This document shows, one piece after another, positions 50,897-62,562 of a DNA stretch of 64,000 nt. This DNA comes from Anthostomella pinea (lineage: Eukaryota > Ascomycota > Sordariomycetes > Xylariales > Xylariaceae). A model generated the notes under the pieces. That model saw nothing but the letters and a program-made list of their open reading frames with translations. It was not told the DNA's origin and ran no database searches. How positions within the stretch are numbered: position 1 is the first letter of the stretch; each line of letters begins with the position of its first letter. A program made the position numbers and the translations under genes. The stretch is taken from NCBI GenBank assembly GCA_963556695.1, contig CAUWAG010000019.1, positions 1,116,001-1,180,000 on the forward strand, written 5' to 3'.

Positions 50897-53416
50897 GGTC
50901 GGTGGCAGTGGGCAGTTGGCAGTGGGCGGGTGCGGGGTGTGGTAGTGAAGTGCTTTCTTCAATCAACTGAACTGATCAACTGATCAACTTGGGATGTGTT
51001 TTGTTGAGGGAGGAGAGCAGGAGCGGAGCGCAGTGGCAGGAGAGAGAAAATATCTTGGTTGATGAGTCTGGCGGTCAGCGGAGCGGCGGATGTTTGGTTC
51101 GGGCCGCTGTCAGTGGTTCGCTGTGGTCACTGTGGTGACTGGTGACCTGGGGAGAAAAAAGATGGAAAACATGGAAAACATGGACCGTGCAGGGAGATGA
51201 GTTGGCACTATACCACCCTGCCGCCCACATGCAATTTCAAAGGAAATAAGGCAATATGTACATGCAACCTGAAGTTGGGTACATGCAGTCTGCATCACAC
51301 ATGACGTGCATCTATTTAATGCCCATATGCATACCTCATATTGTCCTTGTCAAGTGTGTGGATGGATATTCTCACAGGCTGTGTCACAGTTTCCTTTGTT
51401 GTCATACGGGTACAGATGTACCTAGGTACGCACCGATTAACACAGTGCCCGTGATTAGGTACTTTTAACCCTTCAAGTATGCACAAGGCAATATAATATC
51501 TTGTATATATGCATGCATGTATCACTCTAACGTTAATGCATTGTGCTAGCGACTAATGCATGCACGTAGGGTCTGCATTAGCTCACCCCTCCCAGCTAGA
51601 GCTAGGTATGCATAACGGCTATGTCCAGTATTGACCTTAGCAAACTCCAAAAAGGTCATCACAATATGTACAGTATGTAGCATGGGCTGCGCTCCAGGAG
51701 CAATCTTCAGTTCCCGCCATACAGTGGGTCAGTGTTCAGGGGCCAGGGGCCAGGGCTGTCAACTTTCAAGGTCATGGCCCATGGTTATTAATTAACTAAA
51801 AGTACTCGGCTCAGCCGCTTCGACTGTATATTCCACCCCACATCATTGATGGCAGACTTCGGCAGCATGCCGGAGTCGCCTGGCATGGCCGCGTATTGCT
51901 TCGTACGCCCCGAGACTCACCATGGATAGTGGGCACCAAACTGGTCCATTGCCATCAAGCAACAACCGGGGCCGCTTCCCAAGGCATTGCTAACGGGCAC
52001 CACGCACGCCAGCCCGGCAAGAGCGAAGAGATTACCTAGATAGAGCGAAATGCTGCTTTGCTTTCCCACTTGGCCTATCCTCCTTCATGCGCCGTATCGC
52101 TTATGGACGAGTCCCTGCATCGTTCGGATTGCAGATTGAAATGATGCTTCTGCCGGCTGAGCCGCGTCCGCCTACCCGGGCACAGCCTCCTCCCGCATGC
52201 TTCGTGACGTCTGTCCGGATAATTTCCACCACCTATGGCGGAGGCGCCCGCATGATGCAGTCTGTACGCCGCGTGCTGAAGGTGTGAGGTTCGCTCTCTG
52301 CGGACATTCCTGACGTGGGTTGGTTGCGTGAGTCAGTGGTTCAGATCCCCGTATTCCATGATGAACATTGTCGGCACGGGCAGACAGACAGACAGACGGG
52401 CACTTGTGGAGACACCGGGAATCCAGAGACTTGACTGATCCGAGCGGACTCATCACACCTAACATAGTGACTTGGTCACCCTGTGTAGGGGAGCAGGCAG
52501 TAAGTCAGGCAGGTCGGCAGACTTGTGTTGGTGAATTTAGGACGACGAGTATCGGTGCCCCCTTCCAGTCAAGGAGAGGAAAGCCTTGGCTCAGCAGGTG
52601 GTGAGTATATGACTTCAACCGTGCAAGATTCAGTTGATGGCTTATTGAAATCATCATGGTGAGTCTGCTGTCATGAATGTCAACGCCCATTCATCCACCC
52701 CATTCTGCAGATACCCCTATGAGTATTTATACAAACATGTTCGGGCACTAGCGAACCCAGCTTCACTCCTCCAATCAACTCCATTCCGGCCCGGATCCTA
52801 CCAAACTGACCGCGCATCCAGATCACGTCGACTCGCTCCTGATTTCCAGCCAGGATAGATCCTACCATGTGTTACCAACGATGGAGCGGCATCATGTACC
52901 ACCGTCGTGGAGGCCACACCATACGTGGCTCGTGGAGCATCGACGGCTGGCAGAGGTGCCGCGAGGTTATCAGATCCAATTCACGGGCCGGGGGATGCCC
53001 CATGGGCATAATACATGTGTGTTCGGCCATGGTGTGGATCGATTGCTACGCATGCGCGTCTCTTGTCCAGCAGTAATACTAGGCCCCCGGTTCCTGGCAT
53101 GACACGAGTAGGCTGTACCCGGTATGGAGATCACATCTTGCTGGGCATAGGCAAACTTACATCTCATATGTAGCCTCGTATGCAGAGGCAGAATCCCCTT
53201 CGTCACTGCCTTGCTCATTTCCTTACCCTTGATCTGGGCCGGTTACAAAGCAAACGGACTCGCCCATGGTAGCCACAAGGATACATGAATACCTAAGCGT
53301 CATCCAGACTACCCATCATGACTTCTATTCCCGATGTCCCCCGCACCCTCGCATATGGGTGCTATTGCACGTTGCCTGAACACTATGAATCCACAACTAG
53401 CCATTGCCCAATCCTG
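50897..53416. other. Gene-poor intergenic region
   Basis: About 2.5 kb between the coiled-coil gene and the decayed monooxygenase. It includes the coiled-coil promoter and a small (CAGA)n tract at about 52381-52397. Open frames up to about 97 codons occur on both strands (for example two overlapping plus-strand frames at 52867-53102) without a recognised domain or good coding signs. A small species-specific secreted protein cannot be excluded. Confidence 0.5.
52381..52397 (+). repeat. Short (CAGA)n tract
   Basis: About four units of the tetranucleotide CAGA in intergenic DNA. A minor microsatellite. Confidence 0.8.
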
Positions 53417-54915
53417 CTACGCGCCTTTGGGCCCTCCTTTAATGCCGAGTGATTCCGCCGTCGAGAAATTGTGCCGATTCGAGCCCTTCTCGGCGAAGGC
53501 CTCCCGAATCCGTCTCCTGTTCTCCATCGTCCACTCGATACGGTCGGTCCTATCGAAAGGGGGATTCCCGCGAGGAACATTGGTCGGAGCCTTTTTGTCT
53601 GCTTCAGAGCACTAATTGCACAGCTGTTTCATATACTCTCTGCACTGCGGGTACCCTATAGTGTGGTATATTCTCTCGTTTTCCTCGGGTATGAGCTTCT
53701 GTCACGCGGTCCATTGACCCTGGTCCTGATCTGCCCATCTTCGCATGTCAACCTTGGTAGGCACGAACCAACGGCAGGCTAAATATCGAGCAATGAGGGC
53801 GCTCTGCGCTTGGGCGATGAGAATCGTTGGGCCGCCTTTGGGAACCCCCACAAGTATCAGCGTTGGTTCTACTGTCCAGAACATATGCTCGTATAGGTTA
53901 TCAAGGCGAAAGCCGTCTGGCCAGATTGGCCCCCTAGCTTTCTTGCTTTTTCTGGCGAAAGGCAAGCTGTATTGGTACCCGGTGCAGAGAACGATATAAT
54001 CAACGTCTCTGGCCACAATGCCGTGCACAAACCTCACTTTTCGCTTCGTAGGTGATAGACTCTCGATCTCGCCGACTGCTTCAATCTTGTGGTGGCTCCT
54101 GGCGTTCGTCCTTGCGGAAGAAACCCACACTTTGCTGGCAACTTCGGCCAGCTGGTGGGAGATATCCCACCCAGAGGCCGAATTGCCCACAAGAACCCTC
54201 TACAACATCGTTAGCACGGCTATGAGTTGATAACAATATCGGCCACCACCTTTCCACTAAACTCTTCAGCTGTCCGATATGATCTCGCGTGTGAGACAGT
54301 CTCAGGATACATCTGGTGCCACCGGTCCAGCCCCGGGTATGCTGGCTCAAACGGCTTCTCGAATGTGCCGACTGCACTCACTATAGCGTCTACGTCATCG
54401 TACTGGTCCTTTCCCAACTGCACATCGTTAATTTTGATTTTCCAATCGTACCAATTTCCCTTGTCTTGGTAGTACAGACCAATCACTTCCTTGTTATACT
54501 GTACCGGGAGTCCGTCGCTGTACGACCGTATGCATTCCTCGGCGATGTTGTATTTAGGAAACAGCGACGTCCCGGCCGGCAAGGGTGGTCCGAGAACTCC
54601 ATGAGCGTGCGTGGGAAGTTGGTCTCGAGGTTTTCGTACATCGGGGATACATATGCATCATCTGCGTCAGCGGTGAGCATCCAGACGCCGCCAGCCTGGT
54701 CTTTTCTTTCATAAACAGTAACCTCTAGCCCTTCGGCTATGAGACGTCTAGACATGTTAGTGAGCTTCGATGATGCCTATCGCCAAGTATACCGAGTAGT
54801 GGTGGTGTTGACCATGAAATGTTGAATTTCAGGTGATGGAAGCTCACCTGGCTACCGCAATACCCGAAGCTCCTTCTCCTATGACGGCAATTTTCTTGAT
54901 GGTTTGTCGAGGCAT
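53417..54915 (-). pseudogene. Decayed flavin-containing monooxygenase
   Basis: Remains of an FAD/NADPH monooxygenase of the FMO/Baeyer-Villiger-like type. Exon 1 (54915-54848) carries the FAD motif (IAVIGEGASGIAVA). After a 100-bp intron, exon 2 (54747-54250) has GLEVTVYERKDQAGGVW and the NFPRTLMEFSDHP region. After a 50-bp intron, exon 3 (from 54199) has the NADPH motif (VLVGNSASGWDIS) and LCTGYQYSLPF. Three breaks are visible. A missing base in a C-run at about 54583-54585 shifts the frame between SDHP and LPAGTSLF. An in-frame TGA lies at 53702-53704 and an in-frame TAG at 53612-53614. Coding-like FMO C-terminal sequence continues in the same frame past both stops (IYHTIGYPQCREYMKQL, RRRIREAFAEKGS) to the natural stop at 53417. 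Both stops are one C-to-T step from CGA and CAG. Substrate is unknown. Confidence 0.85.
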
Positions 54916-55656
54916 TTTTCCCGTTTGATACACGAGACACTCACAAGTATAATGGCGAAATGGAAGCGCTTGTCGCTGTAGTCGACAGAGCACAAGCCTG
55001 GAAAGTATCAGGGGTTATATATCCTGTCGGGGCTGCGGATCCCACATATAGCATCTTCCTCGCGAATTTCTTGAGACCGACTCGACGAACCTGGACAATC
55101 GTCGTCTCGAAAAGCTTCATGCTTGCGTAGTCGACCGACCAGACGCCTCGATCATGTAGCCAGGAAGCTCTAGACAAGTAAAGACTGCCTTAGGTGAACC
55201 GATCGGGACTGAAAGAAGGCCATAGAAGTTCTTTCAAGACGAGAACCAGACAGACCCCAACAATCAGGTAAGCGACCTCATCTCTCCCCAAGGTATATCA
55301 TAAAATACGCATACATTTTGACTAAGATGGAACACGTCGCGACTTGTTCTTTCTAGGCCAATATGGATGAGGGCCTCGAAAGATACCAAGTAAGTACCTG
55401 AAACATACAGAGGTGTTGCAACCCATGTATAAACACGTTACTGCTACAGACCTCAACTCAGCACCTACGTCTAGTACTGTTTCGGTGCAAATGATGTGCC
55501 CATACGGCACATGCTCCTTACGACTACATAGCTGGATAGTTATCTTGCAGACGAATGGGAGAAGCGCATAAGCAGCTATCGGAGCCTGTTGCATTCTTCG
55601 TAAGTTGCCTGAGAAAAAGACCCAGACATGGGGAGCTCAGCGTGCATGGCAATCCT
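54916..55656. other. Intergenic region, monooxygenase remnant / TRIP4-like gene
   Basis: About 0.74 kb. It holds the former promoter of the monooxygenase and the 3' end of the TRIP4-like gene, both on the minus strand. No other gene is seen. Confidence 0.6.
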
Positions 55657-57216
55657 TCAGCCACATGCAGGTTCGTCCAGACCTGATGGAATGTCGCCCT
55701 GTCCGCCGTATGCCCCGCCGTCCAGGATAACGGCCTCGTTGTTGTCGAGATCATCTTGTACTCGTTTCCAAGAACGTGACGCGCCAGTCTTGCGGCCCTC
55801 GAGTTCGGGGCCTTTGCCCTTGGAAGCATCGAAAACCGGTTTGATCAAGCCACCCAGCAATGGATTCTTGCTGAACGTGCCACCACCTGCATCTCGTCGG
55901 TTGCCGGTGGTCTGTTCCAAGGCCGTGTCGCGAACGTCTGTCTGCTCGTTCTCGACGGGGCTTTCGGGCCGGTCGATGGCGGCCATTTTGCGAACAACCT
56001 TGCCCCCAACCAGATCTATTGAGACGACCTGTCGCCGCTTCTCATAGTCTGGTCGAGCGTTCCACTCCGTCTCCCTCATGATCTTTTGCTGGCGTTTCAA
56101 CTCTCGGGCGCGCTCTTCGGGACTTGCCCAGATGTTACCGCCGGTGCCCGCCACAGCATCGCTAACATCAAAGTCGGCGGCCTCATCCCTGACCGTAGTC
56201 CTTCGTGCGTTCTGAGACTGGAAGCCAAGGAGGCGATCTCGATGCTCAAGCGCCTTCGACTCGGCCTCGCTCACGGCGTCGGTGGTCTCCCGCTGTTTGG
56301 AGAAGGGAGCCGGCTTCTTGGAGACCTCGGCTCTTCTGTGGGCGTCGCGATCTGCGGCCATCTTCTCCCTGCCGCGCTCATTCCGTAGCTCGCGGATCAT
56401 CGACTGCACCTCAGCTGAGCTTAGCAGTGGGGTGCCGCAGGAGGTGCATGGCCCCAGTCCTTCCTTGACGCATATGACCTTGCCGCAGCTGAGGCAGTTT
56501 GGCGCAGCCACAAGAAGAGGATGGCGGGTTGCCACACAGTTGCAACGTCTCGCAGCCAGGTCGGTGGCCTGGGTTGGATTGGTACTCATCTCGAGGGTGC
56601 GTATCGCATGTTCCAGGTCGGAAAGCGCGGTCGGGGCACCGTGCATAGCAGTGCCTCCCGATATATTGACCTTGGCCTTGGGAACCGGGGTCGACGAGTG
56701 CGACGCAGGCGTGGACTTGGGGGTCGGCTTGGTCTTGGGCTTTGGGAAATCAGATATTAGATGACCAGCAGCAGTTGGGGCAGGCCTGGGGGGCGGTGGA
56801 GTTGCCGACTTGTGCTGCGGAGGGTTGACCGGGGACGCATAGCCGCTGCTGGAGGCGGCGGCAGGACTAGAGCGTCTCGAGATATAGTCATCCTTGAGGT
56901 CTTTCTTGCTATAGGCGGTGCCGGGTGCTGGACCGAGATGGGCGACCTGCCGCGGGGCGGGGGTGTGCAGAGCAGGCTTCTTCTTCTTCTTTGGACCCTT
57001 CGTGGACTTGGGCACACACTCACTGGCAGGGGCTGCCGGTCCCTGCCGCCTCGAGTTGAAGGAGGAGATGAAGTCGACGGCCTCCGGGGAGTCGCCGAGC
57101 AGGTTGCGAAAGTGATCGGCGGCCTCTGGTTTGGACAAGGTGGCAGCATACTGGAGCACCTGGCTGAGCTCGTCTTCGGGAAGCGGCAGCAGCCTTGCGA
57201 GCTGGTGCGCCGACAT
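55657..57216 (-). CDS. TRIP4/ASC-1-type C2HC5 zinc-finger protein (Rqt4-like)
   Basis: Fungal member of the activating signal cointegrator 1 family. Its yeast counterpart Rqt4 and human TRIP4 belong to the complex that splits collided ribosomes (ribosome quality control trigger). A single exon of 519 residues. I start at MSAHQLARLLPLPEDEL because the longer frame begins with GTG. The N-terminal 60 residues (PEDELSQVLQYAATLSKPEAADHF) look like the family's CUE-like ubiquitin-binding region. A Pro/Lys/Ser-rich linker follows. The zinc finger has exactly the C2HC5 ligands: Cys225, Cys227, His232, Cys241, Cys244, Cys249, Cys257 and Cys260. A charged helical region follows, then a conserved-looking tail with FDVSDAVAGTGGNIWASPEERA and SIDLVGGKVV. 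Length is normal for fungi. No break is seen. Confidence 0.92.
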   Translation of the reverse strand: MSAHQLARLLPLPEDELSQVLQYAATLSKPEAADHFRNLLGDSPEAVDFISSFNSRRQGPAAPASECVPKSTKGPKKKKKPALHTPAPRQVAHLGPAPGTAYSKKDLKDDYISRRSSPAAASSSGYASPVNPPQHKSATPPPPRPAPTAAGHLISDFPKPKTKPTPKSTPASHSSTPVPKAKVNISGGTAMHGAPTALSDLEHAIRTLEMSTNPTQATDLAARRCNCVATRHPLLVAAPNCLSCGKVICVKEGLGPCTSCGTPLLSSAEVQSMIRELRNERGREKMAADRDAHRRAEVSKKPAPFSKQRETTDAVSEAESKALEHRDRLLGFQSQNARRTTVRDEAADFDVSDAVAGTGGNIWASPEERARELKRQQKIMRETEWNARPDYEKRRQVVSIDLVGGKVVRKMAAIDRPESPVENEQTDVRDTALEQTTGNRRDAGGGTFSKNPLLGGLIKPVFDASKGKGPELEGRKTGASRSWKRVQDDLDNNEAVILDGGAYGGQGDIPSGLDEPACG

Positions 57217-57370
57217 GCTGTTCTGGGATGATGCAGCAGAAGCGGCCCGGGATGGGTTCACGATGTGTCTATGACAGCCCCCCCCCTCCGATTCAAGACG
57301 GTGCGATGATGATGCCTAACCTTAGCCGTCCCGTAGTGCTTACTCGACGTAGAACAGAAGAGGTGCTTTC

Positions 57371-57398
57371 CTGTCTGCTGTCTGCTGTCTGCTGTCTG
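57371..57398 (+). repeat. Four tandem copies of CTGTCTG
   Basis: A perfect 7-bp tandem repeat of 28 bp about 155 bp upstream of the TRIP4-like start codon, so in its promoter or 5' untranslated region. Confidence 0.9.
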
Positions 57399-59258
57399 CA
57401 CGCCTGGCAGCCAAGGTGCATCGCCTGGAGGATATCCTGTACCTGTGTTTGCGTGTGGGATGTAGAGGTGGGAGACGTCAATGGTCTTAGACTCTTAGTC
57501 ACGCCGACGACTTGCAAAAGCTGTGGGGCTGGTGCTCACTACTGTGGCTCCTCAACCCATTTTCCAGCCACAATGACGGATGGGTCACGGACCAGGATAC
57601 AAGGCACCTTGGAACCCAACGGGTACCCGTTTGTACCTGATTTGTACCCAACTTGGATGATAGCTACTTACTAGCTAATAGTTTCCCCCTTTTCTTTCGT
57701 CCAATCAAGCAACTTCCAGAATACAGACCAATAGCCACCTATCGTGACCCTGGTCCTTATTCTGGATACCGCTACCACAAGGCACACTATACTGAGATAA
57801 AGTTAGACTCCACTTTAATCACGCCCAGATTCGATAAAGCAGATTATGCCTGTACACAGTAATGTATATTTCTTACAGATGAATCCATGCCCGGGAATGC
57901 ACACAAGATCCGTCGCGACTCAGACTTGAGACTCTTATTACCAACCGCCTCATTACCCGAAACTAAGTGACACCAGAATACGAAGCTTGACACACTGCTC
58001 TACATGTTTGTAATAAAGTTCTGAATGCATACCGGTATCACCTCTCCCGTCGGCCTTGTAGTCTGCTCGCAAAGCAGTACCGCACGCTCGGCGTACCACC
58101 CAGTTTCGTAGGCCTGGCTCATTCCTATCACTTCCAGCGTCACCTTTTCGGTCTAGGGCTCTTCTTCGAGGGTGGTTCTTGTCAATTCCAGGAGAATTTA
58201 GTAAACAGTAGCAAGGACCAACCGACTGGGTCATCGAGTCTTATCCTTGTGGCCCCTCTGTGGCCTTGGACCGCATCGAGGAAGACGCCCAGGCAAAGTT
58301 CGTATTCCGAAAACTTGCAATGGGATCTACCCAGATGCTGCCTAGGATCGTGTGACTGACCTTTTACCTGTGATTGGCGACTTCGCCCGAACCAGGTGCG
58401 CCGACGTAGCAATCCTCCTCTGTTGTCGTACCCGGTGAACCACGGTAGAGCTTCTTCTGCTCGTCCTCGTGACTTCTGGCCTGGTATCGGCTCGACAGTT
58501 TGCCCTTTGACGCCTTCGATGTACGGTGGCGAGAAGACTGGTACGTTTGCTGGCACCACCCTCACAATTCTGCTTAGCGGCTCGCGTTGCAAGCCTCCGC
58601 GAAGGCTACAGCTTGGGGGAGTCCCAGCTGGCGATGGTTGGATGGTGGACGACGAATGCCGGCGATGGCAGGAAAAGGGAGTACCATGACCAACGACCGT
58701 ACCGGCTGGCACCACCGAGACATGTTGAACTCGGGAGGTCGTGGCTGTTTAGCCTGTGGGAGCAGTGGCGGGGAAGAAACAGTATTGTCTGGTCATCCAG
58801 CACCTCTTCCTGGCGAGCAAGCCAGCGTCGTGACATAGGGAGAGGGATGACCATTACTGCCACATTCATTTTACAGCTCATCAGAGCTTGCGGTTGGAAG
58901 GGTGGCGCAAGAAAGACAGCAGGGCTCAAGTGACTGCATATGTGGTGTGTGTCTGTCGGTGTATGTGTGCAGTTGAAGGTTGTGAAGCACCACTGCACCC
59001 CGTGTCAGGAGACTACATGCTGCCGCCATAGAGAATATCACCGGGCGAGGTGCAGATGCATTGCGCAGTGCGGGACACAGAGGAATGCGACGCTGAGGTC
59101 GTGCCCGTCGTCGGCGGTAGACAAACGAAACTACCTGCCCCTGGAGACTTGACCGAGGAAATGTGGTTGTGCCCGCAGACAGGTTTGGTGTTTGTTGTTG
59201 TCGGGCGCTGGCTGTCCCCATGACCGCTGGTGCGCCGCGCGTGACTCTGTTTCCCCAT

Positions 59259-59279
59259 GGGGTGGGTGGGTGGATGGGT
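59259..59279 (+). other. Potential G-quadruplex motif
   Basis: GGGGTGGGTGGGTGGATGGG has four runs of three or more G with short loops, followed by a GGT/GAT-rich stretch to about 59297. It lies about 0.6 kb before the glycosidase start. Confidence 0.5.
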
Positions 59280-59891
59280 GGTGGTGATGGTGGTGGTATA
59301 CGTTGGTCGGTGGTGTGTGGTCTCCACGAAAGCAGCACATAAATAGGTATAGATCAATGTGTTGCAGTCCACGTTCCTGATGAGTCGAATCAAGCTTCGG
59401 CCTCTCACCTTGGACTATTCATCTTTCTCTGGTTGTGGGATTGATTGGGGTCAGTCCTTCGTCGGATCGAGTACAGGACACACTTACAACACCGAGTCCC
59501 AAGTTCAACACCGAGCAACCACCTGGCAGTGTCAAAGGTTCGTATTTCAACTGCCTTGCAGTCCGCCCCATCCCCCATCCCCCATCATAAGTCGAGTCTG
59601 ACGCATGCAATTGATCTGACTCTCAACTTGCCATGTAGGGCAACTAGTATAGTCTGTAGGTAGGCTATTATAGCAGGTTAGTGCACGCGGATCCTTGAAT
59701 GTTCCCAATTTCCCCGCAATGTTGCTGACGTCGATCTGTTGATCCCCCAGTGTTGCATGATCATCCAGATTCCGCTGCCGCCTGCATGTGACTGCAGTGG
59801 GAACTTCACCCCTTTTACCCCCGCCCGTCTCACAAGTTACAACGCATCGCACGGCGCCATACATGTACTTATAGGTACGCCCGGGTTCCCA

Positions 59892-62562
59892 ATGGCGCAA
59901 CCACCGCACAAGACCTGTACTTCGCTGGGTGGTAGGGATGTCGAGTTCTTGCATGAGAAGCTCCCCCTGTTGCAGCAGCATGACGGCAAGGCCTGCCACC
60001 GCCGGCGGCATGGTTGGTGCCTGCCTTCAGCCGCCGACTATCTTCTTTTCAAATTTGCTATCTTCCTCTCAGCCATCGGCGCCCTGCTGCTTCTAGCCTA
60101 TACGACCCGCTCCCGGTCAGCTCCGACTCCCGAGCCGACGCTTGTCCGGGGCACCTCGTTCCTCGACCACGAGACACCCATCGGTGGTTTTGCTGGCCAG
60201 ACCTTCCTGAGGGACAACATTCCTTTCATCGACGTGCCCGACGCGCTCATCCAGGATGTCTATTACTACAGGTGGACTGAGCTTCAGCGGCATATCCGCT
60301 ATGTCCAGGCCGGCACTGGCTACATGTTCACCGAGTTCATGCAGCCTGTAGGCTATGCCAAGGCCTTTGGTTCCATCGATGCTGCCGCTGGCCATCAGAT
60401 TGACGAGGCGAGGTGGCTGAGGGGTACCCAGTATGCCGACGACTACATCCAGCTCTTTACCAGGGGCCCCGGTGACTCGCTGCAGTACACCCAATGGATC
60501 TTGGATGCCATGAGCCGCCGCGCCATGGTCACCGGAGACCGGCGCTTCCTGTCCACCCAGCTTGATGACATGATCCGGGTCTGGCATGAGTGGGACGGCG
60601 TCTTCGATACGGCAGCCGGTCTGTACTACTACCAACCCGTGTGGGACGCCCAAGAACTGTCGCTGCCCGGCTTCGTCGCCGACCCCAACAATACGGACTG
60701 GACGTTGAGGCACGATGGCCCAGACACCTTCCGACCTAGTCATAATGCCTACATGGTTGCAAACGCCAGGGCCATTGCCAGAGCTGCGAAGCTCGCCAAC
60801 GCTGGCCTTACCGAGCTCGAGTTTTCGACCCTCGCAGACACCCTAGAGTCTGCCATGTACGAGCGGCTGTGGGCGCCCGAGCAACGCTTCTTCATGGACA
60901 TCATCCGCCCGGGCAACCCCAACCTGACCCGTCTGAGTGGGAGACAGCAGGTTGGACTTTTCCCCTACCGCTTTGGTATCGGCCTGAACGAGTCATACGC
61001 CCAGCCAGCCCTTGATTCCATGTTTGATACAGAAGTGTTCCTCTCACCATTCGGCCCGACGACTTTGGAGATCAAAGACCCATGGTTCATGTGGATGCGC
61101 CCCAACGAACTCTGTAAGCCACCGCCCCTGACCTGTGTCGCAGTCCACTGGTGCTTGCTCCGGCATCGTGGCAAGGAAGGGCGGGCATGCTGACGCGATT
61201 GTAGGTTGTTATTGGAATGGCATGTCATGGCCATACTCGACGGGCCACACGCTCAAGTCGCTGGCCGCCATCTACCGAGCTGGGACCACCAATGCTACGG
61301 CGGATCAGTACCACCAGTACCTCCAGATGTATGCGAGGACTCAGCAGAAGAACGGGCACCCTTATGTTGCCGAGTCCCACTGGCCATTCAACGATTCATG
61401 GAGTGCCGATGGATGGAACCATTCCGAACACTATGATCACTCGACCAACAACGACGACGTCATCACGGGCTTGTTCGGTATCACGCCGCAGCAAGATGAC
61501 ACCCTCCATATATCACCTATTGTTCCTGGCAACTGGACATACTATGCCCTCGAAAACCTTGCCTATCATGGACATCTCGTCACGGTCCTATACGACAGAG
61601 ATGGCTCACGGTACGGTGCCGGAAAGGGGTTGCATGTCTTTGTAGATGGGATCAAGGTACACAGTGGTGCCAACAAGACTGCCACGGTCCCCGTCCCTCC
61701 TCCGGTAAGATCGAGAGAGGCCCTGGTCAACATCGCGGCGAACCCGACCGGTCCTGGACAGTACCCCATGGCGAATGCAACGTATACCAATGCCGGCGAC
61801 TACTACTTTAAAGCCATCGACGGGGTCCTCTTCTATGATGATATACCTGACAACCGGTGGACTGACTATGGATCTCCCAATCCGAATGACACGCTCACTG
61901 TCACATTTGCCCGGCCGAGGAATGTGTCCTCGGTGACACTGGCGCTGTACTCGGATGTGGCACGGGGCGGAGGCATCGACGTCCCGGCCAGCATCGAGGT
62001 GTACGGGTCTGACGGCCTCATCACGACCTTCAACGATAGCTCGAAGCTTCTGCCAAACGACCGCAACCAGATCAGCTTCGGCCCGGTCGAAACCGAGTTC
62101 CTCGCGGTCAACCTGTATCGCAAGTCATCGAAAACCTGGGTCGGAGTCTGCGAGCTGGAAGTCTGGACACGACCGGTCCCGGGCCCCGAGTATTACGCCG
62201 TCGACGCATACCTCAGCGGGGCGGAAACCCGGGTCGTTTTTGATAACGCATCGCATGCGACAGCCAACGGAGCTGTGGTTGGGGGGTTGGGGTCGGATAG
62301 TAACGTGGCCTTCTCGGGGATCGTGTCAGATGGCGGCCAGGCTCTCCTCACACTCAGCTACTCCAACGCCGGAAACACGACAGTGAGCCTGAGTGTCGAG
62401 GTCAATCAGGTACCGCAGACAAGTATCAGTCTGCTACCGTCGAAGGGTAAATACGCCAATGCCACTGCCGATGTCACACTGACCGAAGGTAAGAATTATG
62501 TGAGCATTCGAGGGGGGTCGGACAGTCAGAACGTCAAGCTCGAGATTTTGAGACTGTCATGA
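59892..62562 (+). CDS. Membrane-anchored (alpha/alpha)6-barrel glycosidase
   Basis: A glycoside hydrolase of the six-hairpin type, resembling fungal MGH1/GH63-like proteins. Two exons (59892-61113 and 61205-62562) with a 91-bp intron (donor GTAAGC, branch CTGAC) give 859 residues. A basic N-terminal tail of about 48 residues precedes one hydrophobic segment (about 50-70), indicating a type II signal anchor with the catalytic part outside the cytosol. The barrel spans about 95-590. Landmarks are ARWLRGTQYADDYIQLF, DMIRVWHEWDGVFD, FRPSHNAYMVANARA, WNGMSWPYSTGHTLK and HYDHSTNNDDVITG. Acidic residues in these blocks are candidates for catalysis, but I cannot assign them. A discoidin-like region (VTFARPRNVSSVTLALYSD) follows, then a C-terminal beta-sandwich like CBM35/CBM6. 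Many N-x-S/T sites fit a secretory route. Two further in-frame ATGs upstream (59757 region) are possible. Substrate is unknown. Confidence 0.85.

Larger units (their letters stand above)
57217..59891. other. Long gene-poor region before the glycosidase
   Basis: About 2.7 kb holding the divergent promoters of the TRIP4-like and glycosidase genes. It contains a 7-bp repeat (57371-57398) and a G-run cluster (59259-59279). A 177-codon minus-strand frame (58182-58715) has no recognisable domain. An alternative minus frame within it reads EEDCYVGAPGSGEVANHR before a GTAAAAG, which could be an exon edge of a small or decayed gene, but I could not build a convincing model. Confidence 0.5.

Noticed and set aside
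50896..50962. Upstream start for the coiled-coil protein, adding 22 residues
   Set aside because: The extension is Pro/His-rich and unlike a protein start, and would bury the MGNIIS myristoylation motif.
48938..50983. Large plus-strand frames (up to 312 codons) rich in Leu/Gly/Ser/Arg opposite the coiled-coil gene
   Set aside because: They are antisense shadows of a GC-rich repetitive coding sequence; the minus frame has heptads, a start and a spliced end.
53702..54199. The monooxygenase as an intact gene ending at TGA 53702
   Set aside because: C-terminal FMO-like sequence continues in the same frame beyond it, and the frame is already shifted upstream at about 54583.
57217..57261. Upstream start for the TRIP4-like protein, adding 15 residues
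   Set aside because: The longer frame begins with GTG; the first ATG is at 57216 and gives the expected N terminus.
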